Notes under the pieces: model-generated
Seen by the model: the letters and a program-made list of their open reading frames with translations, nothing else
Databases searched by the model: none
Told to the model about the DNA's origin: nothing
Translations under genes and position numbers: made by a program
Assembly (NCBI GenBank): GCA_910586505.1
Contig: CAJUGV010000006.1
Span: 62,276-126,275 of the forward strand
Length of the DNA stretch: 64,000 nt
DNA from: an uncultured Paraprevotella sp.
GTDB taxonomy: Bacteria > Bacteroidota > Bacteroidia > Bacteroidales > Bacteroidaceae
Direction of reading: 5' to 3'
Shown here: in pieces, positions 45,470 through 55,783 of the stretch
Position numbering within the stretch: position 1 is the first letter of the stretch
Layout: each line of letters opens with the position of its first letter

Positions 45470-45790
45470 ATATATTACGGTGAAGGATGTCTTGAAAAGG
45501 GTTCACCATTCCACTATAGGTTTCACTACAATTCACTAATTATCAGACAATAACGATGAACCCTTTTAGATTCACGCAATAAAAGATATCTTCACCTCAA
45601 AAGTCTGATAAGAAAGTTCTCTACCTGCAAACGAATCCTCCGTTATACTCACCGTGAATATTCCCCCCAAATGCCCCTTCACCCCAACAAAATGTAAATC
45701 AAGTAATAAGAAAAACACGGTGAACTCTCTTAATACAGAAAGTTCACCGTAACTATTTGACACTCAATAACTATGAAGGAAGTGAAGGCT
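45470..45790. repeat. Cluster of GGTGAA/TTCACC motifs
   Basis: About 320 intergenic bases with roughly nine copies of GGTGAA-like or TTCACC-like words in both orientations (near 45480, 45499, 45554, 45594, 45648, 45676, 45719, 45743 and 45780). One pair forms a 10-base inverted repeat (45717-45726 with 45741-45750). No coding region is supported here. Confidence 0.5.
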
Positions 45791-45874
45791 TTCTTCCATA
45801 TCACATTCCTATATAAGCATAATAGTACGTACATACTTCTCCATAAGAAGACCGTACTGCTATCAGGAACGTAC

Positions 45875-46519
45875 TCAGGAATGTATGATTCCCACCAGAA
45901 TAGGACGCGCTCCGCTTACGAAACACTCTACCGCAATCACCATAAGAATCAATCCCATCAACCGCATCATCACATTATTCCCGGTTTCTCCAATAAACTT
46001 AACCAACTGACCGGCCCACCGCAACAGCAGGAAAGTAACAATATACACAAAGATAATGGCCACTATCAAGGCTGTTTTCATTTCAAAAGAATGAGCCTCC
46101 TGCATCAGAACTATCGCATTGGCAATGGCACCCGGACCGCACAGCATGGGGATGCCCAGCGGAGCAACGGAAATATCCTTGGTATATTCCTTTATTTCCT
46201 CCCTACGCAAATTCATAGGCGTATATCTGGCCTGCAACATATCAAAACCGATACGGAAAATGATAATGCCACCCACTACTCTGAAACCATCGGTTGAAAT
46301 ACCGAAAAACTTGAAGAGGAACTGTCCCGTCAGAACAAACAGCAATAAAGCCAGACAAGCCACCAGCGTGGAACGTACCGCCACACCATTACGTTCCGAC
46401 TTGTCCAATGACTGAGTCATAGTCAGAAAAACCGGCATAATACTCAAAGGGCTTGTAATGGTAAAAAGCGAAGTAAAACACAATAGTGCAAAAGGAAGTA
46501 CCGTTTCCATAATATTCAT
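45875..46519 (-). CDS. MarC family integral membrane protein
   Basis: 214-residue UPF0056/MarC protein, six membrane helices. Family stretches: LFTITSPLSIMPVFL at the N-terminus, the central LGIPMLCGPGAIANAIVL, and the end LMGLILMVIAVECFVSG. Function unknown (E. coli MarC is not needed for drug resistance). It lies 9 bases after the chromate-transporter gene upstream on the same strand. Confidence 0.92.
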   Translation of the reverse strand: MNIMETVLPFALLCFTSLFTITSPLSIMPVFLTMTQSLDKSERNGVAVRSTLVACLALLLFVLTGQFLFKFFGISTDGFRVVGGIIIFRIGFDMLQARYTPMNLRREEIKEYTKDISVAPLGIPMLCGPGAIANAIVLMQEAHSFEMKTALIVAIIFVYIVTFLLLRWAGQLVKFIGETGNNVMMRLMGLILMVIAVECFVSGARPILVGIIHS

Positions 46520-46528
46520 TGATTAAAG

Positions 46529-47104
46529 TTAAAACAATATCCAGCCGGCCAGACCGCAGAAACATATCAACTTGATCGGATTCATCTTATAGACCACACT
46601 GCCGATAAAGGCAAAGCCAAAAAGAAAAATACTGATATAGAACTGCCAGGGGTTATCGGGCGTCCCGAAATTTTCCGACGTGAGCAACAATAAGGCCGCA
46701 GCCGCCAACAAACCGACTACAGCCGGACGCAGCCCCTGAAAAACATGTTCCACTACAGGATGATTCTTATACTTCATCAGAAATTTACTGATAAGCAACA
46801 TCAGTATAAAAGAGGGAAGCACAACTGCAAATGTAGCCGTCACACTGCCCAACACCGCCCAGCCATGACCATAACCGGCATTCGCGAGACTCGTATATCC
46901 CACATAAGTAGCCGAATTAATGCCGATAGGCCCAGGAGTCATCTGGCTGACCGCCACAATATCCGTGAATTGCCCGCTTGACAACCAATGATAACGGTTC
47001 ACCACCTCTCCCTGAATCATCGATATCATGGCATAACCGCCACCAAAACCAAACAGCCCTATCTTAAAGAAACTGTAAAACAGCTTTACATACAACCACC
47101 ACAT
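46529..47104 (-). CDS. Chromate transporter, half-length (CHR domain)
   Basis: 191-residue single CHR domain: FKIGLFGFGGGYAMISMI followed by SQMTPGPIGINSATYVGY, with about six membrane segments. Short CHR proteins work as pairs of two half-size subunits; its partner is the next upstream gene, 10 bases away. They export chromate or other oxyanions, or may have another physiological substrate. Confidence 0.92.
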   Translation of the reverse strand: MWWLYVKLFYSFFKIGLFGFGGGYAMISMIQGEVVNRYHWLSSGQFTDIVAVSQMTPGPIGINSATYVGYTSLANAGYGHGWAVLGSVTATFAVVLPSFILMLLISKFLMKYKNHPVVEHVFQGLRPAVVGLLAAAALLLLTSENFGTPDNPWQFYISIFLFGFAFIGSVVYKMNPIKLICFCGLAGWILF

Positions 47105-47114
47105 AGCTATTTCT

Positions 47115-47660
47115 TCAATTTTCAGAAGGTTTGATAAAACGGCCGTAAAGATAACCTCCCAAACCGGCCGCTATAATTATATATATAGGAGAAACGCCCA
47201 TAAGCCAAATCAGCAAAGCCCCCGCTACAGGAATCCAGACATTTGTCATTCCAATTCGGGCGCTTTTGGCCATCTTGAACGTTGGTGCGGCAATGAGTGC
47301 CACCACTGCCGGACGAATGCCCCTGAAAATACTCTGTACAGTAGCATTGTCCTGAAACTTGCTGAAAAACAAAGCTATGCCGAGAATAATAAGAAAAGAG
47401 GGCATCACCGTACCTAACGCACAAACCGCACTGCCCGATACACCTCTCAGTTTATACCCGATAAAAATACTCATATTAACGGCAAAAATACCGGGACAAC
47501 TCTGGGCTATAGCCATAAGATCAAGGAACTCCTCACGGGAAACCCACTTGTTTTTATCCACCACGTCGGCCTCAATCAACGGTATCATGGCATAGCCGCC
47601 TCCGATGGTAAAGAAACCTATCCGAAAGAACGTACGGAAACTGTTCCAATATATATTCAT
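47115..47660 (-). CDS. Chromate transporter, half-length (CHR domain), partner subunit
   Basis: 181-residue CHR half-transporter with FRIGFFTIGGGYAMIPLIEAD and AQSCPGIFAVNMSIFIGYK. The start at 47660 (MNIYWNSFRTFF) matches the family; a longer frame to 47735 adds an unlikely N-terminus. It heads the chrA-chrA-marC set, transcribed in the same direction as purL, whose stop is about 97 bases upstream. Confidence 0.9.
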   Translation of the reverse strand: MNIYWNSFRTFFRIGFFTIGGGYAMIPLIEADVVDKNKWVSREEFLDLMAIAQSCPGIFAVNMSIFIGYKLRGVSGSAVCALGTVMPSFLIILGIALFFSKFQDNATVQSIFRGIRPAVVALIAAPTFKMAKSARIGMTNVWIPVAGALLIWLMGVSPIYIIIAAGLGGYLYGRFIKPSEN

Positions 47661-47697
47661 AAATCCTCGTGTGATAACAAGACATCCGGAAAGCAAC

Positions 47698-47734
47698 AGC
47701 GGGATTGTGCTATTGCATGAACACAACCCCGCCA
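47698..47734 (-). terminator. Hairpin between purL and the chromate-transporter genes
   Basis: On the minus strand GCGGGGTTGTG pairs with CACAATCCCGC (one G-T pair), about 12-base loop, 20 bases after the purL stop. The T-run after it is weak. Confidence 0.45.
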
Positions 47735-47756
47735 CATGCTATCCTAACTTATTGAA

Positions 47757-50700
47757 TTACTTATGAGTCTCCACCCACTTGCGGGCATTGACGAAAGCTT
47801 CCATCCAAGGAGTGATTTCATCAGCACGGCGGTCGGCCGGATACCAGGCGTTCTGCCACGGGAAGATGGCGCGCTCAAGATGAGGCATCATGGCCAGATG
47901 ACGGCCATCTGCACTGCATATACCGGCCACACTGTAGTCCGAGCCATTCGGATTGCCGGGATACTCATCATAGCTGTACTTGGCTATTACGTTATATTTA
48001 TCCTCAGGATAAGGCAAAGAGAACTTGCCCTCTCCGTGGGCCACCCAAATACCCAATTTGTTACCGCTGAGCGAACCGAACATCACACTGCGGTTCATCG
48101 GAATGGTCAATCCCACAAACTCCGACTCAAACTTATGAGAGTCATTATGGAGCATGTGCGCCTTCTTCGTAAACTCCGGATTGATCAGATTCAACTCCAC
48201 CATCAACTGGCAACCGTTACAGATTCCCAGCGATAAGGTATCTTTGCGGGCATAGAAGTTGTCAAGTGCAGCCTTTGCTTTCGGATTATACAGGAAAGCG
48301 CCGGCCCATCCTTTGGCAGAACCCAGCACATCGGAATTGGAGAATCCTCCGCAGAACACAATCATATGGATGTCTTCCAACGTCTCACGACCACTGATCA
48401 GGTCGGTCATCATCACGTCTTTCACATCAAATCCGGCCAGATAGAGAGAATAGGCCATCTCACGCTCGCCGTTCGTACCTTTCTCACGGATGATGGCCGC
48501 CTTGATGCCCGACGGTGTACGACGGTCGGGATTCAGTCCGTACTGCGCCAGCATTCCGGTGAAATCCTTGTTGAATACCATTTCGAGCGGCTGCATCTTG
48601 TAGTTCTCAAAACGGGCTTTCGCACGTCCGTTCATGCTCTGCTTACGATCAAGCAAGTAAGATGTGCTGTACCATACATCGCGCAGATAATCGATACCGA
48701 ACTGGTATTCCGCACCGTCCTTTGTCACCTGAATCAGGCGCTCGTCGGTAGGTTGTCCCAATTTCAGATAACCGACACCCGCCTCGTCCATGATTTTCTT
48801 GAACTCGGCTTTGTCCTTATCTGCAATCTGCACCACTACTCCCGGATTCTCGGCCAAAAGAATCTTCACGATATCATTGCGGCCAAAGTGATCGAGAGAG
48901 ACCTCCATACCGCCATCGGTATTGGCAAAGCACATTTCAAGCAATGTGGTAATCAGCCCACCGGCCGAAATGTCATGTCCGGCCATAACCAGTCCCTTGT
49001 TCACCAAAGTCTGCACGGCATTGAAAGCATCACGGAAATATTCCGGATTCTTACAGGTAGGCACGTCGGATCCTATCTTATTCAATGACTGCGCAAAAGC
49101 AGAACCTCCCAAACGCAAATCGTCGAAACTGAAATCCACATGATAGAACGTGCTCTTAGCCTCATTGACCATCACGGGCGACACGACTTTCTTCACATCC
49201 GATACTTCACCGCCTGCACTTACGATAACCGTACCCGGAGATATTATTTTCTCGCCACCGGGGTATTGCTGACTCATGGAAAGTGAATCCTTGCCGGTCG
49301 GGACATTGATTTCCAAGGCACAACAGAAGTCGGACAAAGCCTGCACACCACTGTACAAACGCGCATCCTCACCCTCCTGAGAGCGGCACGGCCACATCCA
49401 GTTGGCCGACAGAGAAACACTGTCAAGGCCTTCAGCCAACGGCGCCCATACGATATTGGTCAACGATTCCGCCACAGAGAGTACGGAACCGGCGGCAGGA
49501 TCAGCCAGACCGGCCTGCGGAGCATGCCCTATAGCCGTTGCTATACCTGCTTTTCCACGATAGTCCAGCGCCACCACTCCGCAGTCGCTCAACGGCAACT
49601 GTATCTCGCCCTGGCACTGCTGACGGGCCACCTTACCTGTCACGGAACGGTCTACCTTGTTCGTCAACCAATCCTTGCAGGCTACCGCTTCCAGACGCAG
49701 CACACGAGCCACATATTCATTCAGTTTAGCCTCATCATAGGTTACATCCTCGTATTTCCGCTCCACGGTATTGTCGCGCATGTACGTTTTGGGACTGTGA
49801 CCGAACATCTGAGCCACATCCAAATCAAACGGACGCACGCCGTCGGCCTGCCGGAAAGCAAAATGCGCATCTCCTGTCGTTTCTCCCACCACATACATCG
49901 GCGCACGCTCGCGCTCGGCAATCTTACGCACATGTTCTATATGCTCTTCCTGAATCAGCAAGCCCATACGTTCCTGCGATTCATTAGCGATTATCTCCTT
50001 TGAAGACAACGTCCGGTCGCCGATAGGCAACTTGGCCATATCAATCACTCCACCGCATTCCTCTACCAGTTCGGACAGACAGTTCACATGTCCGGCCGAA
50101 CCGTGGTCATGAATGGAAACCACCGGGTTCACATCCTCCTCGCAAAGCGCACGCACAAGGTTATTGGCACGCTTCTGCATTTCCGGATTGGCACGCTGCA
50201 CGGCATTCAGTTCTATTCCGGAAGAATAGCGTCCGGTATCTACCGACGATACAGAACCGCCCCCCAGTCCGATACGATAGTTATCGCCTCCGACAACCAC
50301 TACTTTATTTCCTTTTTGAGGAACGCCCTTCAGACAGTCGCGCTTGGTTCCGTATCCTACACCGCCAGCCAGCATGATCACCTTGTCATAACCGTAACGC
50401 TCGCCGTTCTCCTGATGCTCAAATGTCAGTACGGAACCGGTAATCAAAGGCTGACCGAACTTATTACCGAAATCGGAAGCTCCGTTGGACGCCTTTATCA
50501 GTATCTGCTCCGGAGTCTGATAAAGCCACTGGCGCACAGGCAGAATATCCTCCCAATCACGCCCTTCGTCCGTTCTCGGATACGAGGTCATGTAAACAGC
50601 CGTTCCGGCAATCGGCCATGAACCTACTCCACCACCCATACGGTCGCGAATTTCTCCGCCCGTACCGGTAGAAGCACCGTTGAAAGGCTCCACCGTAGTG

Positions 50701-51458
50701 GGGAAGTTATGGGTCTCGGCCTTAATGGAAATCACAGACTCGATATCCTTAATGACAAAATAATCGGAAGTGGAATGATCCTTCGGTGCAAACTGCTCCA
50801 CTACCGGTCCCTGTGCAAAAGCCACATTATCCTTATACGCAGATATTATCTTATGCGGATTCTCCTGTGTGGTCTTCTTAATCATCTGGAACAAAGAAGA
50901 CTCCATCTCCTGCCCGTCGATGATAAACGTTCCCCCGAATATCTTATGACGGCAATGCTCCGAATTGATCTGCGCAAAACCAAACACTTCAGAATCCGTA
51001 AGTTTACGTCCCAGTTGTCCTTCCACATTGTGCAGATATTCTATCTCTTCGGGCGAAAGTGCCAGTCCTTCCTGCTCGTTATATTCCTCCAGGTTCTCTA
51101 CATAAACAATGGATGCCGGCTGGATATCAACCGTAAATATATTCTGATTCAACCCTTTGTACATGCGTTGCAGCATCGGGTCGTAAGCGGCGTTTTCGTC
51201 CTTTACGGGGAAATACTCTTCTATACGAGAAATACCGCTGAGACTCATATTCTGAGTAATCTCAACGGCATTCGTACTCCAGGGAGTAATCATTTCACGA
51301 CGCGGACCGACAAAACAGCCTTTCAGCTCTTCTTCCTCTTCCAGCACTGCATCACCGTAAAGCCAACACAATTTCTCTGTTTCCTCCACACTTAACCGGT
51401 GGTCCGCCTGCGTAGCAATAACGTTCCCTCCGGGAGTTCTAAAGAATGATATAAACAT
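47757..51458 (-). CDS. purL: Phosphoribosylformylglycinamidine synthase (large, single-chain)
   Basis: 1233-residue FGAM synthetase, purine step 4. N-terminal PurS-like region, FGAM synthase core with QINSEHCRHK and the AIR-synthase-fold repeats (ETHNFPTTVEPF, GDNYRIGLGGG, GHDISAGGLITTLLE), and a C-terminal glutaminase with FCGGFSNSDVLG and the nucleophile cysteine in LGICNGCQ. The fused large form is typical of Bacteroidetes and Proteobacteria. Monocistronic; the -7 box lies about 40 bases upstream. Confidence 0.97.
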   Translation of the reverse strand: MFISFFRTPGGNVIATQADHRLSVEETEKLCWLYGDAVLEEEEELKGCFVGPRREMITPWSTNAVEITQNMSLSGISRIEEYFPVKDENAAYDPMLQRMYKGLNQNIFTVDIQPASIVYVENLEEYNEQEGLALSPEEIEYLHNVEGQLGRKLTDSEVFGFAQINSEHCRHKIFGGTFIIDGQEMESSLFQMIKKTTQENPHKIISAYKDNVAFAQGPVVEQFAPKDHSTSDYFVIKDIESVISIKAETHNFPTTVEPFNGASTGTGGEIRDRMGGGVGSWPIAGTAVYMTSYPRTDEGRDWEDILPVRQWLYQTPEQILIKASNGASDFGNKFGQPLITGSVLTFEHQENGERYGYDKVIMLAGGVGYGTKRDCLKGVPQKGNKVVVVGGDNYRIGLGGGSVSSVDTGRYSSGIELNAVQRANPEMQKRANNLVRALCEEDVNPVVSIHDHGSAGHVNCLSELVEECGGVIDMAKLPIGDRTLSSKEIIANESQERMGLLIQEEHIEHVRKIAERERAPMYVVGETTGDAHFAFRQADGVRPFDLDVAQMFGHSPKTYMRDNTVERKYEDVTYDEAKLNEYVARVLRLEAVACKDWLTNKVDRSVTGKVARQQCQGEIQLPLSDCGVVALDYRGKAGIATAIGHAPQAGLADPAAGSVLSVAESLTNIVWAPLAEGLDSVSLSANWMWPCRSQEGEDARLYSGVQALSDFCCALEINVPTGKDSLSMSQQYPGGEKIISPGTVIVSAGGEVSDVKKVVSPVMVNEAKSTFYHVDFSFDDLRLGGSAFAQSLNKIGSDVPTCKNPEYFRDAFNAVQTLVNKGLVMAGHDISAGGLITTLLEMCFANTDGGMEVSLDHFGRNDIVKILLAENPGVVVQIADKDKAEFKKIMDEAGVGYLKLGQPTDERLIQVTKDGAEYQFGIDYLRDVWYSTSYLLDRKQSMNGRAKARFENYKMQPLEMVFNKDFTGMLAQYGLNPDRRTPSGIKAAIIREKGTNGEREMAYSLYLAGFDVKDVMMTDLISGRETLEDIHMIVFCGGFSNSDVLGSAKGWAGAFLYNPKAKAALDNFYARKDTLSLGICNGCQLMVELNLINPEFTKKAHMLHNDSHKFESEFVGLTIPMNRSVMFGSLSGNKLGIWVAHGEGKFSLPYPEDKYNVIAKYSYDEYPGNPNGSDYSVAGICSADGRHLAMMPHLERAIFPWQNAWYPADRRADEITPWMEAFVNARKWVETHK

Positions 51459-51498
51459 ACACTATTACTTATAATAGATTAGATAAATACTTTGCTTG

Positions 51499-51506
51499 CA
51501 AAGGTA
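51499..51506 (-). promoter_or_regulatory. Bacteroides -7 box for purL
   Basis: Minus-strand TACCTTTG (51506 to 51499), 40 bases before the purL ATG. Confidence 0.68.
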
Positions 51507-51644
51507 AGCAAAAAAGCCCGATTGCGCCTCCTGACGACCAAGAAAAGTAATGCATATTTTAAAGAAAAAAGCGTTCATGTACGTATATATTTAGTAATTA
51601 ACAAAAAAGATATGGAAAAGTTCTTTAATTATATTTAAAGTGCT

Positions 51645-51652
51645 TACCTTTG
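51645..51652 (+). promoter_or_regulatory. Bacteroides -7 box for the lipoprotein-DUF5723 pair
   Basis: TACCTTTG, 83 bases before the ATG at 51736; leader of about 75 bases. Confidence 0.65.
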
Positions 51653-51735
51653 CGGCAAATAAATCTCAATCAGGTATTTTATCACTTACCGAAACAAATA
51701 TCTAATCTGAAAATTAAATACAAAACTTCATTATT

Positions 51736-53535
51736 ATGAGTAAACGAAGACTTATCAAGGCGACATTCCTGACTGCCGCCCTATCTCCGTTCTTCCTCAC
51801 ATCATGCGTAGACGACAGCTACGATCTGAGCAAGGACATCGACATGAACATCACAATCGGCGGCGACCTGAGCATTCCGGGCAGCAGTACGGAAGAATTT
51901 ACGCTAAAGGACATCATGGATCTGGAAGACAATTCTGTTATCTTGACCGACGAGCAAGGAAACTATGCCCTGAGCAAGATCATTGATGCCGACCCGACCC
52001 TGGTTACAATAGACCCGGTGAACATCAACGCCCCGAGGGTCAATCCTACCAAAACCATACTGACGTTCGACGCGCCTTTCGGTATCAATCAGGAAGTGCA
52101 GGCCCAGGTACAAGACGTACGTATGGATTTCGAATTCCAAAAAGACAATGTGACAACGGATATCATAAGTCTTACGTCTGCCGATGTGGATTTCTCGGCT
52201 GCCCTCACCTTGGGATTTGAGGACCGCGGTCAAAGCGTAGAACAAATCACCTTCAAGAAAGGATTTACAGTAAGACTGGAAGTAGACGGTCAGAATACCG
52301 CAGAAAGATGCATTACATTTGACCTTGAAGACACTGAAAATTATAGAATAAAAGACGGGGAGCCGCAAACTATCGAATTTTTAAAAGACATTACGGTCAT
52401 GAAGGGAAATACATTGGAAATCCCTGTACATTTCACAAGAATCAACCGCTTCCCCGAAGGCCAAGGACTTTACGAAAGCGGCAAGTTCCGCTTCAAGACC
52501 AACATCATAGCCAACGGTACTGCCGTTACTCCCGGACTTCCGGAAGGCAACATCACCGTGAACCTTGAAAACAGTGCCCGCATTCCGGAAATCTCGCTGG
52601 AAAGTGTGACCGGAACAGTCGACCCCGAAATAAACATCAGCATCGATCCGATTGAAGTGGAGGGAATTCCCGACTTCCTGAAAGACAACGTAAACCTGGA
52701 TCTCACCAATCCGTACATCAAGTTGAAGATAAACAATGAAAGCCCGCTTACCGTCAATGTAAACGCACACATGAGATGGATACGGAACAGAGTGACAGCC
52801 AATGGATTCCCCATAGGAACAAGTCGTAATGAGAACACTCCCGGCAAAACGATCCTCCTTGAAGGAAACAAAATCTCCGAGTATTACCTTTCACGCCGGC
52901 GCCTGGAAGGCATCGACACAAAATACAATATCATTGTAGGGGAAGACCTTTATGAAATGATGCGAATAGTGCCGGACCAGATAGAACTGACCAACATTGA
53001 AGCACAGGCCGTACAAGAAGACATCACGGTAGACCTGCACAAAGACGGTGCAACGTATGATGTGAATACTACTTACGAGCTGTATGCCCCTCTCCAATTC
53101 GGTGATGAGCTGAGCATCGTGTACACGGACACCATCAATGATTGGGGCGGCGACCTCGAAGATGTAGTCATCAGGAAAGCAATCGTGGAAATGGACGTAT
53201 TAAACGGAATCCCCCTCAATTTCACCATTGACGCCAAAGCTATCGACGTGAACGGGAACGAATATTCCAACGTACTTGTCAATCCAGTGAGCAACCACAT
53301 CAAGCCCGGTCTGAAATTGGCAGAAGGTGCTGACGAAGGAGTTACCGAAAGCAAAATCCAATTGGAAATCATCTGTGAGAACGGTGAAATGAAAGACCTT
53401 GACGGACTGATTGTAACATTCACCGGCAACAGAGAGGGTGTGAGCAACAACGTGACATTGAACGAATCCATGACGCTGAAGATCACCAACATGCGGGTCC
53501 GCATCAAAGGCGGTGTAACCGTAGACATGAATTAA
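51736..53535 (+). CDS. Large exported lipoprotein, function unknown
   Basis: 599-residue lipoprotein: signal peptide with lipobox LTSC (Cys24), then VDDSYDLSKDIDMNITIGG. The rest is made of beta-strand-rich, acidic sequence (for example NITVNLENSARIPEISLESVTG and SNHIKPGLKLAEGADEG) resembling repeated Ig-like or jelly-roll modules. I do not recognise the family. It sits 28 bases upstream of a DUF5723 outer-membrane gene and is probably its surface or periplasmic partner. Confidence 0.75.
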   Translation: MSKRRLIKATFLTAALSPFFLTSCVDDSYDLSKDIDMNITIGGDLSIPGSSTEEFTLKDIMDLEDNSVILTDEQGNYALSKIIDADPTLVTIDPVNINAPRVNPTKTILTFDAPFGINQEVQAQVQDVRMDFEFQKDNVTTDIISLTSADVDFSAALTLGFEDRGQSVEQITFKKGFTVRLEVDGQNTAERCITFDLEDTENYRIKDGEPQTIEFLKDITVMKGNTLEIPVHFTRINRFPEGQGLYESGKFRFKTNIIANGTAVTPGLPEGNITVNLENSARIPEISLESVTGTVDPEINISIDPIEVEGIPDFLKDNVNLDLTNPYIKLKINNESPLTVNVNAHMRWIRNRVTANGFPIGTSRNENTPGKTILLEGNKISEYYLSRRRLEGIDTKYNIIVGEDLYEMMRIVPDQIELTNIEAQAVQEDITVDLHKDGATYDVNTTYELYAPLQFGDELSIVYTDTINDWGGDLEDVVIRKAIVEMDVLNGIPLNFTIDAKAIDVNGNEYSNVLVNPVSNHIKPGLKLAEGADEGVTESKIQLEIICENGEMKDLDGLIVTFTGNREGVSNNVTLNESMTLKITNMRVRIKGGVTVDMN

Positions 53536-53563
53536 TATCTCATCTTTATCAACGGAACAAATT

Positions 53564-55009
53564 ATGAAAATAAGAAATAAAATTGCAGCAGCCCTGCTTC
53601 TTACGGCTTCATTGACCGCCACATCAACCTGGGCGCAGAACAGTTTGCGTTCTGCCTACTTTCTCGAAGGATATACTTACAGACACCAACTGAACCCGGC
53701 ATTTGCCAGCGAGCGCAACTACGTAGGAATGCCCGTGCTCGGCAATTTCAACCTCGGCCTGCAATCCACAGTCGGTGTATCAAACTTCCTTTATAAACTA
53801 CCCGACGGCAAACTTACCACTTTCCTTAACGAGAGCGTGAACGCCGGCGAATTCTTAGGAGACCTGAAAGACCACAACCGCCTCAACTTCGATCTGGACA
53901 TGAACATCATCTCGTTCGGTTTCCATGCGTGGGGAGGTTTCAATACGTTTGACATCGGTATTAAGAGCGGCATCCGTGCAAACCTACCCAAGGACTTATT
54001 CGAATTTGCCAAAGTGGGATCACAGAACGGAAACTCCGAATATAACCTGAAAGACATGGGCTTCTATACCAACAACTATGCGGAAATAGCCCTCGGTCAT
54101 TCACACAGAATTAACGAGAAAATAACGGTGGGTGCAAAAATGAAATTCCTTTTAGGATTGTATAACGCCGACTTCCACGTCAATGACATGCGGCTTGTCC
54201 TCTCCGATGAGAAATGGTCGGTGTCCGGCGACGGCGAGTTCTCTACGGCCGGCCTGGTAGACATCCCCACCAAGATCAAGGACAAAAAAGTGACGGACGA
54301 TTTCGGCAACATCAGCTATGAACAGGAAGAGGAACTTGACTTCGACAACATAGAAGTGGGCGACCCCATCGGCGGTTTCGGCATGGCATTCGACTTTGGA
54401 GCGACTTACAAAGTACGCGATGATCTGGAACTCTCGCTGGCATTATTAGACTTGGGATGGATCAGCTACAAGAACGCCGTCAAGGGTGGTATGGCGATGG
54501 AGCCGTGGGAATTCAACGGATTTCACAACATTCCTTTCGATTCGGACAACGCCCAGCCCGGCCAGTCCATCGAAGATCAGATCGACAACCTGACAGACGA
54601 TTTGGAAGACTTGTTTAAAATGAAAGTGGCAGGCGAGGACAAGCATACCAAAGCGCTGGGTGCCACACTTAATATCGGTGCGCTCTATACATTCCCTTAC
54701 TACAACAAGCTCAAGTTCGGCTTTTTGGAATCCACCCGCATAAACGGACGTTATTCATGGTCCGAAGGACGCTTCTCGGCCAACGTATCCCCCGTAAAAT
54801 GCTTTGACGCTTCCATCAGTTATGCTATTTCGTCATTCGGTTCGTCGTTCGGCTGGATGCTCAATTTCCACACGAGAGGCTTCAACCTTTTCCTGGGAAC
54901 CAACCACCAGTTCTTCAAGGTGACCCCTCAGTTCATCCCCGTGAACAACGCCAATATGAACGTAAGTCTCGGTATCAACTTCCCGTTCGGTAAAGCCAAG
55001 ACTTTGTAA
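53564..55009 (+). CDS. DUF5723 family outer-membrane protein
   Basis: 481-residue protein with signal peptide (ending STWAQ) and a DUF5723 beta-barrel of the PorV/FadL-like sort. It begins NSLRSAYFLEGYTYRHQLNPAFASERNYVG, contains alternating strands such as AWGGFNTFDIGIKSG and EIALGHSHRINEKITVGAKMKF, and ends in LGINFPFGKAKTL. Role unknown; probably an outer-membrane barrel working with the upstream lipoprotein. A strong terminator follows. Confidence 0.85.
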   Translation: MKIRNKIAAALLLTASLTATSTWAQNSLRSAYFLEGYTYRHQLNPAFASERNYVGMPVLGNFNLGLQSTVGVSNFLYKLPDGKLTTFLNESVNAGEFLGDLKDHNRLNFDLDMNIISFGFHAWGGFNTFDIGIKSGIRANLPKDLFEFAKVGSQNGNSEYNLKDMGFYTNNYAEIALGHSHRINEKITVGAKMKFLLGLYNADFHVNDMRLVLSDEKWSVSGDGEFSTAGLVDIPTKIKDKKVTDDFGNISYEQEEELDFDNIEVGDPIGGFGMAFDFGATYKVRDDLELSLALLDLGWISYKNAVKGGMAMEPWEFNGFHNIPFDSDNAQPGQSIEDQIDNLTDDLEDLFKMKVAGEDKHTKALGATLNIGALYTFPYYNKLKFGFLESTRINGRYSWSEGRFSANVSPVKCFDASISYAISSFGSSFGWMLNFHTRGFNLFLGTNHQFFKVTPQFIPVNNANMNVSLGINFPFGKAKTL

Positions 55010-55032
55010 TTCACTGTAAAATCATCCCATAT

Positions 55033-55078
55033 AAAGCCTGTCCGCATCGCATCCCAAGCATACGGACAGGCTTTTTTT
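55033..55078 (+). terminator. Rho-independent terminator
   Basis: AAAGCCTGTCCG (55033-55044) pairs with CGGACAGGCTTT (55063-55074), 18-base loop, T-run after; ends the lipoprotein-DUF5723 operon. Confidence 0.88.
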
Positions 55079-55751
55079 CATATCCTCTTCCCCATCCCGC
55101 GGCCGTCCCGACAGAAAACATCCGACTCTCACTTTGTCAAAATGTAAATGTGGGTAACGTGAGAATCGCTTATTCAGACGCACCGGCCGCCATCCTCAAA
55201 AAGAACAAACACACGACAAACGAGGCTATAACAAAAAGACACGCAACAACCTGAATTTCTGAAAAACCGTCACCACAGAATCCCTCATATCCGCATCATA
55301 CCGGATCCTCGGCAAGTCATTAAACCTTATATAGGTGTTTTATGACAAACCGGATTTCCATAAAAAGATGCAGCAACCAGCCCCCAAAATTCCCCCAACG
55401 GCCTCACTAAGTACGACCGCCCCTCCGCATTCCTCTCCCCAAACGCACCGCTTTCTATCTTCATGCGGACAAAAACAAATCGCATTGCGCACCAAAAATT
55501 AAAATACTCCTCTCCGTTTTCTGCATATATACATCATATCGGTCGTATAAATCCCCAATATGCACATATTTATGCAAGATTCATTATCTATACTGTCCTC
55601 ATCGTCATTCGCGGATTTGAAAAAAACCAAATCTCTCTTACTAAATGTCAGCAAAAAGGCATCTGCAGCAACTCATTTCATTCTCCGCACAAGAGGATCC
55701 CCGCCCGCGTCTATTCCATTCCGTATTATTGAATTAGTGAAGGAAATGTTG
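55079..55751. other. Non-coding spacer of about 670 bases
   Basis: No gene on either strand can be supported. A minor inverted repeat exists near 55122-55168 (GACTCTCAC with GTGAGAATC); otherwise I see nothing notable. Confidence 0.5.
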
Positions 55752-55759
55752 TACATTTG
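55752..55759 (+). promoter_or_regulatory. Bacteroides -7 box for mtnN-luxS
   Basis: TACATTTG, 24 bases before the mtnN ATG; it excludes an in-frame TTG at 55757. Confidence 0.7.
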
Positions 55760-55783
55760 CATTTCATTAAAGCATTACAACAA

